A DNA stretch of 64,000 nucleotides from contig NZ_FORV01000004.1 of NCBI RefSeq assembly GCF_900114095.1, positions 434,001-498,000 of the forward strand, given 5' to 3'. Shown one piece after another: positions 8,481 to 16,920 of the stretch (positions are counted from its first letter, which is position 1; every line of letters begins with the position of its first letter). The notes beneath the pieces were generated by a model. The model was not told the origin of the DNA. It was given only the letters and a program-made list of their open reading frames with translations, and made no database searches. A program made the position numbers and the translations under genes. The stretch comes from Sphingomonas sp. NFR04 (GTDB lineage: Bacteria > Pseudomonadota > Alphaproteobacteria > Sphingomonadales > Sphingomonadaceae).

Positions 8481-10704
8481 TCAGGCCGACATAGCGATCA
8501 TTGTCCCGCGGCACGTAACGGACCACGCCCGCGGTGGTGCCATAGACGAGGTAGTTGGAGTAGTGCTGGTCGAGGATGTTTTTCACCAGCGCGCGCAACT
8601 CCCAGCGCTCGCCGCCGATCAGCGCGATGCTGGCGTTCCAGATGCCATAGGCGGGCTGGATCGTGTCCGGGTTCTGGGTGATCGCGTACTGCGTCTTGCT
8701 CTTGTAGCTCGCGTCGGTCTGCAGCTCGACCGCGAGGCCGTCGGTGATCGGCAGCTTCCACGCCGCGCCGCCGCTCAGCTTCCAGTCGGGGGCGAAGGGC
8801 AGGGCGCCGCCGTCGATCGAGGTGCAGGTGGTCGCTGCCGGGCAGTTGAAGTGCTGGATATGCGCGTCCGTGCGCGCCACGGCGAAATTGAGCGTCAGTC
8901 GGTCGGTCGGCCGGGCATTGAGGTCCGCCTCGACGCCCTTGGTCTGCACCTTGCCTGCGTTGATCAGGCGGGTGACGATCGCGCCGAGATAGGTGTCGGT
9001 GAAATTGGCCTGGAAGCCGTCATAGTTGGTGACGTACGCCGCGATCCCGCCGCTCACCCGCCCGCCGAACAGGCTGCCCTTCAGGCCCACTTCGTAGCTG
9101 GTCGAGGTCTCGGGCGCGAGCGGCTGGGTGTCGAACGCCTGCATGTTGAAGAAGACATTGTAGGCCGGGCCCTTATAGCCGCGCGAGAAGGTGAAATAGG
9201 TGTTGGCGTTGGGCGCCAGCTTGTACTGGACGCCGGCGCGCGCGCTGTAATCCACCCGGTCGGTCTTGCCATTGCTGGCGAAGCTGGGGCGGATGCCCGG
9301 AACGCCGGTCGCGGTGTCGGATGCGCGCTGGTGGAAATAGCTGAGTGAATCATGGATCAGCCGCCCGCCCGCGATGAAGGTCAGCTTGTCGGTGGCGTGC
9401 AGGTTCGCCTCGCCGAACAGCGCGTGGTTCTGCGCGCGGATGCCGTAGTTCGCCACGCCGTTGTTGGTCACCGGCGCACCGCCGATCAGCTGGGTGACGC
9501 TGCGCTGGTAGCGCTCGTCGGTATCGGCCGAGAGCAGATAGGCGCCGACGACATAGTCGACCAGCCCGCCCTGGGGCGAGGCGAGGCGGATCTCCTGCGA
9601 GAACTGGTCGAAGTCCACACTGCCGTCGTCGCGCCCTTGCGGGAAGCCCGTGGCGAGGACCGCGCGCGCATCCCAATCCGGCGTCTGGCGGTTCTTCCAT
9701 TCGCGATAGGCGGTGATCGAGGTGAGGGTGTAACCGCCGCCCAGCCCCCAATCGAGCGTGATCGAGCCGCCATAATTGCGGTCGCGCACCTCGGCGTCGA
9801 AATTGGTGTTGACCCGGGTGTTGTTGGCCGAGGGCGTGATGCCTTCCTGGGTCAGCAGGCCGGCAAGGGTTGCGTTCGGCGTCACCACGCCGGTCGGATA
9901 GGCGACGCGCGAGGAACTCACATAGACGCCCTGCGGGGTATCGTCGCGATTGTAGAGATAGTCGCCGGCAAAGGTGATCGTGACGTCGTCATTGGGCTTG
10001 GCGACGATCTTGCCGCGCACGCCCCAGCGGTCATAGCCGTTCACCCAGTCGCGGGTGCCGACATTGTACACATTGCCGCGATAGGCGGCGTAGAGCCCGC
10101 TCAGCGTATAGCCAATATTGCTGGTGATCGGGCCCGAAACCGTGCCCTTGATGCGGCCCTCGCCGCCTTCGTAATAGCCGCCTTCGAGCGAGCCCGTCTG
10201 CGTCTTGGTCGGGGACTTGGTAACGAGGTTGATCACGCCGGCCGAGGCATTCTTGCCGAACAGCGTGCCCTGGGGACCGCGCAGCACCTCGAGATGGTCG
10301 AGATCGAGCAGGTCGAGCGTCGCCTGGCCCGGGCGCACCAGCACCACGCCGTCGATCACCGTCGAGACCGAGCTTTCGACCCCCGGCGACGTCGTAATGG
10401 TGCCGACGCCGCGGATGAACACGGTACGGTCCTTGTTCGACTGGCCGGTGCGGAAATCCACCGTGGGGATGACGGTCGACAGATCCTGCAGCGTGTTGAG
10501 GTTGCGCGAGGCGGCAACGTCGCCGTTCACCACCGAAACGGCGATGGGCACATCCTGCAGATTCTCGTTGCGGAAGCGCGCGGTGACGACGATGTCGCCA
10601 GCGCCATCCTTCGCGGGCGCCTCGGCGTCCTGTGCCTGGGCGAGCGCCGGCTGCGCCACCCCCGCCAGCAGCCCCGCGACCATCCAACCGTGCAAGCGCC
10701 CCAT
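8461..10704 (-). CDS. TonB-dependent outer-membrane receptor
   Basis: 747 residues. The signal peptide (LLAGVAQPALAQAQ) is followed by a TonB-box-like DIVVTARFR, a plug domain (QDVPIAVSV, DGVVLVRPGQA, LEVLRGPQGTLFGKNASAGVIN) and a beta-barrel ending in aromatic ...NARIRY. A strong ribosome-binding site AAGGAGG sits just ahead of the ATG. It imports a ligand across the outer membrane using the proton-motive force; cotranscription with the ACS-type MFS gene points to an organic anion rather than a siderophore. The upstream gap contains repeat copy A. Confidence 0.92.
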   Translation of the reverse strand: MGRLHGWMVAGLLAGVAQPALAQAQDAEAPAKDGAGDIVVTARFRNENLQDVPIAVSVVNGDVAASRNLNTLQDLSTVIPTVDFRTGQSNKDRTVFIRGVGTITTSPGVESSVSTVIDGVVLVRPGQATLDLLDLDHLEVLRGPQGTLFGKNASAGVINLVTKSPTKTQTGSLEGGYYEGGEGRIKGTVSGPITSNIGYTLSGLYAAYRGNVYNVGTRDWVNGYDRWGVRGKIVAKPNDDVTITFAGDYLYNRDDTPQGVYVSSSRVAYPTGVVTPNATLAGLLTQEGITPSANNTRVNTNFDAEVRDRNYGGSITLDWGLGGGYTLTSITAYREWKNRQTPDWDARAVLATGFPQGRDDGSVDFDQFSQEIRLASPQGGLVDYVVGAYLLSADTDERYQRSVTQLIGGAPVTNNGVANYGIRAQNHALFGEANLHATDKLTFIAGGRLIHDSLSYFHQRASDTATGVPGIRPSFASNGKTDRVDYSARAGVQYKLAPNANTYFTFSRGYKGPAYNVFFNMQAFDTQPLAPETSTSYEVGLKGSLFGGRVSGGIAAYVTNYDGFQANFTDTYLGAIVTRLINAGKVQTKGVEADLNARPTDRLTLNFAVARTDAHIQHFNCPAATTCTSIDGGALPFAPDWKLSGGAAWKLPITDGLAVELQTDASYKSKTQYAITQNPDTIQPAYGIWNASIALIGGERWELRALVKNILDQHYSNYLVYGTTAGVVRYVPRDNDRYVGLNARIRY

Positions 10705-11265
10705 CCGATCCTCCTTATGTGTTGCGGAGGGTCGTAATTCCCAGCCGCAAGCTAGGAAAATAAGCTTTTGCTTGGGCGTGGCAAAGCAGGCCTTCGCGCG
10801 ACGGCGAAAACCTTTGCACGCAGGCGATTAGCGGCTGACGGTGCGGAAGCCGAGCTGCAAGGCGGCGAGCGTCTCCTCAATCCCGGATACCGTGCGATAT
10901 ACCGTCACTTGCAAATGTGGGGTGGGCTCGATTCCAAAATAGCTGACGATTCCAGCTCTGTTTAATCTAAACACGCCACGCGAATTTGCCATCCGGCACC
11001 CAAAATGCAAATTCGAGAAAGAAGCGGAGGGTGTTTGAATTCTTCGATACGGGCGGTCTTGAATTCAATGATCCCGACCGTGCTTGGGCCCGGCGAGGTG
11101 CCTGCATCAGAGGCGCACACGTTCCGGAGCTCGCCCGCTGGCGATGGTGAAAACTGGGGCGTACCCGCCCTTGCCAGGTGACGCGTCGACGGCAGGTCTC
11201 GCCAGAAGCGGACGCCCAGTGTGCTTCCCCGCCGCGCCGCTTCTGCCCGCTTCGGCGACCCGCCG
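10705..11265. other. 561-bp gap holding repeat copy A
   Basis: No convincing gene. The part next to 10704 carries the receptor's ribosome-binding site and probably its promoter. The middle holds the dispersed repeat (separate entry). A 60-codon minus-strand frame (10828-11010) runs through the repeat, but it has no recognisable domain and no good start; it may be the tail of a decayed gene. From 11000 to 11265 I see nothing recognisable. Confidence 0.5.
10886..10994 (+). repeat. dispersed repeat, copy A (right half only)
   Basis: It begins with the doubled GATACCGT motif (GATACCGT-n4-ATACCGTC) and continues through GTGGGG TGGG, TCGATTCCAAAATAGC and a weaker tail ending TTGCCATC. Over its first roughly 75 bases it matches copy C (from 63892) with only a handful of substitutions; the A-C similarity carries on more loosely to the TTGCCATC end. 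The tRNA-like left half seen in copies B and C is missing here. Confidence 0.8.
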
Positions 11266-13761
11266 CTACAGGTCGCGAAGCGCCGCGGCGGGCCGGGCGC
11301 GAAGGGCAGGGAGGCTGCCGACGATCCCCATGCCGAGGGTCGCCGCCACGGCCGCCGCCACCGTCGCCGCGACAATGTCCCAGCGCGGAGCCCAGGCAAT
11401 CGCGAATACCTGGGTCACGACATACCATCCCGCGGCCGTGCCCACACCGACCGCCACCAGCACCAGGGCGGCGGCGAGCAGGGCATATTCCAGCGCCTGC
11501 GCGCCCAGCACTTGACGGCGGCTGCCACCGAGCAGCTTGAGGATCACCGCATCGTAGCGCCGCGCGCGGGCCGAGGCGGAAACCGCGCCGATCAGCACCG
11601 CGATCCCCGCCGTCACGGTCACCGCCGCCGCCGCGCGGATCGCCACCGCGATCTGGCCGAGCACCGCGCCGAGCTGCCCGATGACGTCGCCGACGCGGAT
11701 CAGCGTGACCGAGGGGAGTGCGGTCCCGACGCTGCGCATGACGGCGCCGTCGCGCCCGGGATCGGCATAGACGCTGGCGAGCAGCCCGTGCGGCGCTTCC
11801 TCGATATAGCCGGGCGAGAAGACGATGGCGAAGTTGAGCCCGAGCCCGCCCCAGTCGATCTTGCGCAAGGCCGCGATCCGCGCCGGCACGTCGACGCCGA
11901 GCACGGAGACGGTGATGCTGTCGCCGACCTTGAGGCCCAGCGCGGCGGCTGCCTTGTCTTCCAGTGAAACCAGCGGGGGACCGCGATAGTCCGCCGACCA
12001 CCATCGTCCCGCGACGACCGTATTGCGCGGCGGCAGCGTGGCCGACCAGGTGAGGGTCCGGTCACCGCGCAGCACCCATGCGCCTTCGGGCAACGTCTTC
12101 ATATCGGCGACCCGTTGACCGCGCAGGGCGACGACCGATCCGCGCAGCGACGGCTGCGTCTCGATCGTAGCGCCAGGGGCGACGCTCCGGACGGCACGGG
12201 CGAAGGTCGCTGCGTCCTCCGGCTGGAGGTCGATCGCGAAGAAGCGCGGCGCCTTGGCCGGTGCGGCATTGCGCAGCTCGGCAGTGAGGCTGGCATCGAT
12301 CACCGCCAGCGCGACGAACAGCGAGAAGCCGAGGCCCAGGGCGACCACCAGACGATCGGTCTGCGCGCCGGGTCGATGCAGGTTCGCGATCGCAAGCCGC
12401 AGCAACGGCGTGCGGGCCCGGGGCAGTTTCGAGGCAGTGAAGCGGATGGCCAGGCCGAAGCTCCACAAAAGCCCAATGAGCGCCGCCACTGCACCGACAA
12501 AGCCCAGCGCAAGCAGCCGGTCCGACGCGGTCAGCACGGCAAGCGCTACCAGGGCCGCCACCAGCAGCGCCATCAGCCCCAGCACGATCGCCGACGGCCG
12601 ACGACCCATGCCGAGCGCGTCGCGCAGCAAGGTTGCGGCCGGCACGTCGCGGGCGCGGGCGAGCGCCGGCAGCGCGAACAGCAAAGCCACCAGCATCGCC
12701 AGCGAAGCGGCGGTGGCCAGCGGCACCGGATAGAGCGCGAGACGCGGCGGCACCGGCAGCGATGCGCCGACGAGGCTGGTCAGCAGCCACGGTAAGGCGG
12801 CGCCGACCAGCAGGCCGCTGCCGATCCCGAGCGCCGAGACGGCCCCCAGTTGCGTAAGGAAGCTCGCCGCAATCGTCCGCGAGGTCGCCCCCAGCACCTT
12901 GAGCGTGGCGATGATCCGGGTCTTGCCCGCCAGATAGGCGGCGACGCCGCTCCCCACGCCGACACCGGCAATGGCGAGCGCGGCCAGCCCGACCAGCATC
13001 AGGAACTGGCCGAATTGGTCGATGCCGCGCCGCAGCCCGCCGGCGGCACGGTCGCTGGTCCGCGCCGTCCAGCCGGCCCCGGACAGGCGGGCGAGTAGGC
13101 GCTGCTGCACCTCGGCTGCGTCCGCAGGCCTTGCGAGCGCGATGCGATAATGGCTCTCGTAGAGGCTGCCGGGTTGCACGAGCGCGGTCGCGTCGAGCCC
13201 GGCAAGGTCGACCAGCGCCGGCGGCCCGAGCGTGAACCCCGCGCCGAGCCGATCGGGTTCGTCGGCGATGATCCCGATCACCCGCAGCCATGCCGAGCCC
13301 AGCCGAACGCTGTCGCCGGGCTTCACCCCCAGCCGATCGGCGGCTGCTGCGGCTATGGCGATCTCCCGACCCCGCGGGCGGTCGGAAAGCGCGCCCGCCG
13401 CGAGCCGGAATCGCCCGACCAGCGGCCACGCCGCGTCCGTTCCGCGCAGATCGATGAGCATCGCGGGGGTGTCGGCGCGCTTGCGCAGCATCGCTCGCAT
13501 CGACACCGTTTCGGACACGCGGCCCGCTTCTGCGAAGGCGGCAAGCTCCGCCACCGTGGCTCGGCGCTGGGAGACGGTGAATTCGACATCGCCGCCCAGG
13601 ATCTGCCGGCCGTTCGCGTCGAGCGCGGCGATCATGCTGGCGGCGAGGCTGCCAATCCCGGCCAACGCCGCGGTGCCGAGGAAGAGGCAGGCGATCAGCA
13701 GCACCAGCCCGCGGCCACCGCGGCGCAGGTCGCGCAGCGCCAGCCGCCAGGCGATGGTCAT
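11266..13761 (-). CDS. ybbP: ABC transporter permease, FtsX/YbbP family
   Basis: 831 residues with the YbbP layout: one N-terminal helix (residues about 15-40), a large periplasmic domain, a first FtsX core of three to four helices near 250-370, a central pair of helices, a second periplasmic domain, and a final FtsX core ending ALRDL. The start at 13761 overlaps the ATPase stop (ATGA) and places MTIAWRLALRDLRRG at the N-terminus, typical of the family; longer open frame upstream belongs to the ATPase region. With the adjacent ATPase it forms a MacB-like extrusion or envelope-maintenance complex. The gene order with tesA is the same as in E. coli. Confidence 0.88.
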   Translation of the reverse strand: MTIAWRLALRDLRRGGRGLVLLIACLFLGTAALAGIGSLAASMIAALDANGRQILGGDVEFTVSQRRATVAELAAFAEAGRVSETVSMRAMLRKRADTPAMLIDLRGTDAAWPLVGRFRLAAGALSDRPRGREIAIAAAAADRLGVKPGDSVRLGSAWLRVIGIIADEPDRLGAGFTLGPPALVDLAGLDATALVQPGSLYESHYRIALARPADAAEVQQRLLARLSGAGWTARTSDRAAGGLRRGIDQFGQFLMLVGLAALAIAGVGVGSGVAAYLAGKTRIIATLKVLGATSRTIAASFLTQLGAVSALGIGSGLLVGAALPWLLTSLVGASLPVPPRLALYPVPLATAASLAMLVALLFALPALARARDVPAATLLRDALGMGRRPSAIVLGLMALLVAALVALAVLTASDRLLALGFVGAVAALIGLLWSFGLAIRFTASKLPRARTPLLRLAIANLHRPGAQTDRLVVALGLGFSLFVALAVIDASLTAELRNAAPAKAPRFFAIDLQPEDAATFARAVRSVAPGATIETQPSLRGSVVALRGQRVADMKTLPEGAWVLRGDRTLTWSATLPPRNTVVAGRWWSADYRGPPLVSLEDKAAAALGLKVGDSITVSVLGVDVPARIAALRKIDWGGLGLNFAIVFSPGYIEEAPHGLLASVYADPGRDGAVMRSVGTALPSVTLIRVGDVIGQLGAVLGQIAVAIRAAAAVTVTAGIAVLIGAVSASARARRYDAVILKLLGGSRRQVLGAQALEYALLAAALVLVAVGVGTAAGWYVVTQVFAIAWAPRWDIVAATVAAAVAATLGMGIVGSLPALRARPAAALRDL

Positions 13762-14465
13762 GCGCGCGGCCGATCGGTGGCGATGCGTCCGTCGGCGAGC
13801 GTGACGACGCGCGCGCACCGCGCGGCGAGCGCGGGATCGTGGGTGATGACGAACAGCGTCGTCGCGCTGGCGGCGTGGCGCTCGAACAGCAGGTCCATGA
13901 TCGCGGCGCCGGTGGCGGTATCGAGATTGCCGGTCGGCTCGTCGGCGAAGAGCAGGGCAGGGCGCCCGACCAGCGCCCGGGCGATCGCCACCCGCTGCTG
14001 CTCGCCGCCGGAAAGCTGCGCGGGATAATGGCCGATCCGGTGCGCGAGGCCGACGGCGGCCAGCTCCGCCTCGGCACGCGCGAACGCGTCGCGCGTGCCC
14101 GCCAGTTCCAGCGGCACGGCGACATTCTCCAATGCGGTCATAGTCGGCAGCAGGTGGAAGGCCTGCAGCACGATGCCGATGCGCCCGCGCCGTGCGACGG
14201 CGAGCGCATCCTCGTCCAGCGCGGTGAAATCCAGCCCGGCGACCGAGACGGTGCCGCCGCTCGGGCGTTCCAGCCCGGCGAGTACCGCCATCAACGACGA
14301 TTTGCCCGATCCCGAGGGGCCAAGCAGCGCGACGCTTTCGCCTGCGGAGACGCGCAAGTCGATCCCGCGGAGGATATCCACCCGAGCGGGCGCTCTTCCC
14401 AGCGACAGCGAAACATTGCGCGCATCGATCAGCGCGCTATCGGAAGGGAATGATGCCATGGTCAC
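13758..14465 (-). CDS. ybbA: ABC transporter ATP-binding protein, YbbA/LolD type
   Basis: 235 residues. Walker A GPSGSGKSS (near residue 50), signature LSGGEQQRVAIARAL and Walker B LLFADEPTGNLD are intact, followed by an H-loop FVITHDP. It supplies ATP hydrolysis for the coupled YbbP-type permease. Two ATGs, at 14465 and 14459, are possible; either way its 5' end overlaps the divergent tesA start by about 10-16 bases, so each gene's promoter must lie inside the other's coding region. Confidence 0.9.
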   Translation of the reverse strand: MTMASFPSDSALIDARNVSLSLGRAPARVDILRGIDLRVSAGESVALLGPSGSGKSSLMAVLAGLERPSGGTVSVAGLDFTALDEDALAVARRGRIGIVLQAFHLLPTMTALENVAVPLELAGTRDAFARAEAELAAVGLAHRIGHYPAQLSGGEQQRVAIARALVGRPALLFADEPTGNLDTATGAAIMDLLFERHAASATTLFVITHDPALAARCARVVTLADGRIATDRPRA

Positions 14466-15115
14466 GCCTGAAGCGATATGGAGCGTTGCGGGGGATTGTC
14501 CATCTCGCGATGCTGTGGGTCCTGGTATTTGCGTCGAGCGCCCATGCCGCGCCGCGCGCGCCGGTGATCTGGGCGTTCGGGGACAGCCTCAGCGCCGGCT
14601 ATGGCCTTCCGCCCGCCCTGGGGTTCACCGCCAGGCTGGAGGCGGCGCTGCGCCGTGCAGGCGTGGCGGCAACGGTCCGCAACGGCGGGGTCGCCGGGGA
14701 CACGGCCGCACAGGCCCGTGCGCGCCTGCGATGGGGGCTGCGGGGACTGGGGACAGCGCCCGATCTGGTCATCGTCGAACTCGGGGCGAACGACATGCTC
14801 CGGGGGCTCCCGGTGGCGCAGACCAGGGCCAATCTCGATGCGATCCTCACCGAATTGCGCCATCGCCGCATCCCCGTGCTGCTTGCCGGCATGCGCGCCG
14901 CGCCGAACCTGGGGCCGGAATATGTGCGCGCCTTCGACGGCATCTACCCCGCGCTCGCGAAGCAATATGGCGTAGCGCGCTACCCGTTCTTCCTCGACGG
15001 CGTGGCCGGCAATCGGGCGCTGCTCCAGGCGGATGGGATGCATCCGAATGCCCGCGGTGTCGATATCATCGTCGGCCGCATCTTGCCCAGCGTGCGCAAG
15101 GCGCTGCGCGGATAA
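14450..15115 (+). CDS. tesA: arylesterase / lysophospholipase, TesA-like SGNH hydrolase
   Basis: 221 residues with a signal peptide ending SSAHA-AP (about residue 34). SGNH blocks are present: FGDSLSAGYG (catalytic Ser), NGGVAGDT (Gly), ELGANDMLRG (Asn) and ADGMHPNARG (Asp/His). The enzyme therefore acts in the periplasm on acyl esters or thioesters. The start at 14450 is chosen because later ATGs would cut into the signal peptide; an adjacent ATG at 14453 is an alternative. The divergent arrangement with ybbA-ybbP matches the E. coli neighbourhood and supports the assignment. Confidence 0.9.
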   Translation: MMPWSRLKRYGALRGIVHLAMLWVLVFASSAHAAPRAPVIWAFGDSLSAGYGLPPALGFTARLEAALRRAGVAATVRNGGVAGDTAAQARARLRWGLRGLGTAPDLVIVELGANDMLRGLPVAQTRANLDAILTELRHRRIPVLLAGMRAAPNLGPEYVRAFDGIYPALAKQYGVARYPFFLDGVAGNRALLQADGMHPNARGVDIIVGRILPSVRKALRG

Positions 15116-15229
15116 GCAGGCTGCGGTGCACTGCCTCCGCGTGGTTATCGGCGTTGCGTTGAGCGCAGCGTCGAACGCTCCGCCCGAGCGCGTGCCGGCA
15201 CGGAGCGCGGCACGCGAACCCGGTGAGAT

Positions 15230-16861
15230 TCATTCGGTCTTGAGGTTAGGATATTTGACGCCGAGCTGGTCGAGGTAGCTCGGATACTTTTTGGGGTCAT
15301 AGTAGAACGGCTTCATCTTCGGCCGCAGGCGCTCCATCAGTTCCTGGTTGAGGTGGATCGCCGGCTGATCGCTGGGCGCGACCACCGGATCATATTTCTG
15401 GTCCTTGAGCTGCACGTCGCGGAAATAGGCCTTGGCATCGGCGAGCAGCTTGGGATCGGTCATCAGGTCGAGTACCGTCAGCGACACCGCCTTGGCGCCG
15501 GCCACCGCGCCCTTGTGCGCGATCGGCGTCGCCATCGCGATCGCGGACAGGACGTTGTGGCCGATCAGGCTGGGAATGTTCGACGGAAAGCGGATGGTGA
15601 TCGTCGGCACCGTCCACATGATGTCGCCGATATCGTCCGAACCGCCGCCCAGCGAGCGCTCGCGGGTCTCCGGCGTCGAGAGCGGGCCGATCTCGGTCGG
15701 CAGCGGCTTTACCGTGCGGCCATTGGCCTGCTGGACCGCCTTGGCGAAGGCCTGGTCGTCCGCGGTCCAGGCCGGCATGCCGATCGCCTTGATGTTGGCA
15801 TAGGCCGCCTCCGCCATCGGCTTGTTGGCGAAATTGGGCGCGGCATAGCCGAGCAGATGATGCTCCACCGTCGTGCCCGTCGCCTTGGCCGCGGCCTCGG
15901 AAATCTCGGTGCCGATCGTGTACAGGTTGCGGACGCTGTCGAAATTCTGCTCGCGGAAATAATACCAGACCGAGGCGAGGTCCGGCACGATGTTGGGCTG
16001 GCCGCCGCCGTTGGTGATCACATAATGCGAGCGCTGGGTGACCGGCAGATGCTCGCGGCGGAAGTTCCACGCCGTGTCCATGATCTCGACGCCGTCGAGC
16101 GCGCTGCGGCCTTCCCAGGGCATGCCGGCGGCGTGCGCGGTCTTGCCGTGGAAGGTATATTCCACCGAGACCAGCGCGTTGTTGCCCAGGTTGCCGTACG
16201 TCGTGCCGAAATCGCTGCTGACATGGGTGAAGATCGTCGCGTCGACATCCTTGAACAGCCCCGCCTTGACGTAAAAGGCCTTGGCGCCGAGCAGTTCCTC
16301 GGCAACGCCGGGCCACAGCATCAGCCGGCCGGGAATGTGGTTCTTCTCCATCACCGCCTTGGTGGCGATCGCCGCGGCGATGATCAGCGGCATGCCCGCA
16401 TTATGCCCCTCGCCATGCCCCGGCGCGCCCGGCACCAGCGGCTTGAGCGTCGGCGAGCCGGGCACCTGCGACAGGCCGAGCAGGCAGTCGACGTCGCTGC
16501 CCAGCGCGATCAGCGGCCCGCCGCTGCCCCAGGTCGCGGTCCAGGCGGTGGGCATCCCCGCCACGCCCTTGGTGATGGTGAAGCCGTTCTTGGCCAGGAT
16601 GCCGGTCAGATACTCCATCGTCTGATATTCCTGGAAACCCGGCTCGGCGAAGCTGAACACCGAATCCACCATTTCCTGCACCAGCTTGGCATGGCCATCG
16701 ATGTTGGTGACGGCATCGGCCTTCATCTGGGCGAGCTTGGGATCGGCGGCGGCTGCCTGGAGTGCCGGCGGATCGGCGGGACGGGGCGCGGCGACCGCGA
16801 TCTGGGTGAGCGTGGTGCTCGCGATCAGGGCGGTCGCGAGGGTGCGGGACAACAGGGTCAT
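15230..16861 (-). CDS. M20-family amidohydrolase, AbgB-like, exported
   Basis: 543 residues, longer than cytosolic AbgB because of a signal peptide (ALIASTTLTQIAVAA) and a C-terminal extension of about 70 residues. The metal-binding segment GHGEGHN, the acid EE in GVAEELLGAK, the dimerisation strand FHGKTAHAAGMPWEGRSA and a late HNVLSAIAMA are present. AbgB-type enzymes split p-aminobenzoyl-glutamate and related N-acyl amino acids. Location is periplasmic. It follows a TonB receptor on the same strand, so the two may handle an N-acylated amino acid or small peptide taken up by that receptor. Confidence 0.85.
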   Translation of the reverse strand: MTLLSRTLATALIASTTLTQIAVAAPRPADPPALQAAAADPKLAQMKADAVTNIDGHAKLVQEMVDSVFSFAEPGFQEYQTMEYLTGILAKNGFTITKGVAGMPTAWTATWGSGGPLIALGSDVDCLLGLSQVPGSPTLKPLVPGAPGHGEGHNAGMPLIIAAAIATKAVMEKNHIPGRLMLWPGVAEELLGAKAFYVKAGLFKDVDATIFTHVSSDFGTTYGNLGNNALVSVEYTFHGKTAHAAGMPWEGRSALDGVEIMDTAWNFRREHLPVTQRSHYVITNGGGQPNIVPDLASVWYYFREQNFDSVRNLYTIGTEISEAAAKATGTTVEHHLLGYAAPNFANKPMAEAAYANIKAIGMPAWTADDQAFAKAVQQANGRTVKPLPTEIGPLSTPETRERSLGGGSDDIGDIMWTVPTITIRFPSNIPSLIGHNVLSAIAMATPIAHKGAVAGAKAVSLTVLDLMTDPKLLADAKAYFRDVQLKDQKYDPVVAPSDQPAIHLNQELMERLRPKMKPFYYDPKKYPSYLDQLGVKYPNLKTE

Positions 16862-16889
16862 GGCTGGTCTCTCCTTGGAACGGGGAAGG

Positions 16890-16913
16890 GGGCGGCGCGC
16901 GAGGGCGCCGCCC
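16890..16913. terminator. GC hairpin between TonB receptor and M20 gene
   Basis: GGGCGGCGC and GCGCCGCCC form a perfect 9-bp stem around a 6-base loop, just after the receptor stop. There is no T-tract on either side, so it is more likely an mRNA-processing or attenuating hairpin that separates expression of the two genes than an intrinsic terminator. Confidence 0.4.
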
Positions 16914-16920
16914 GGCAGGG

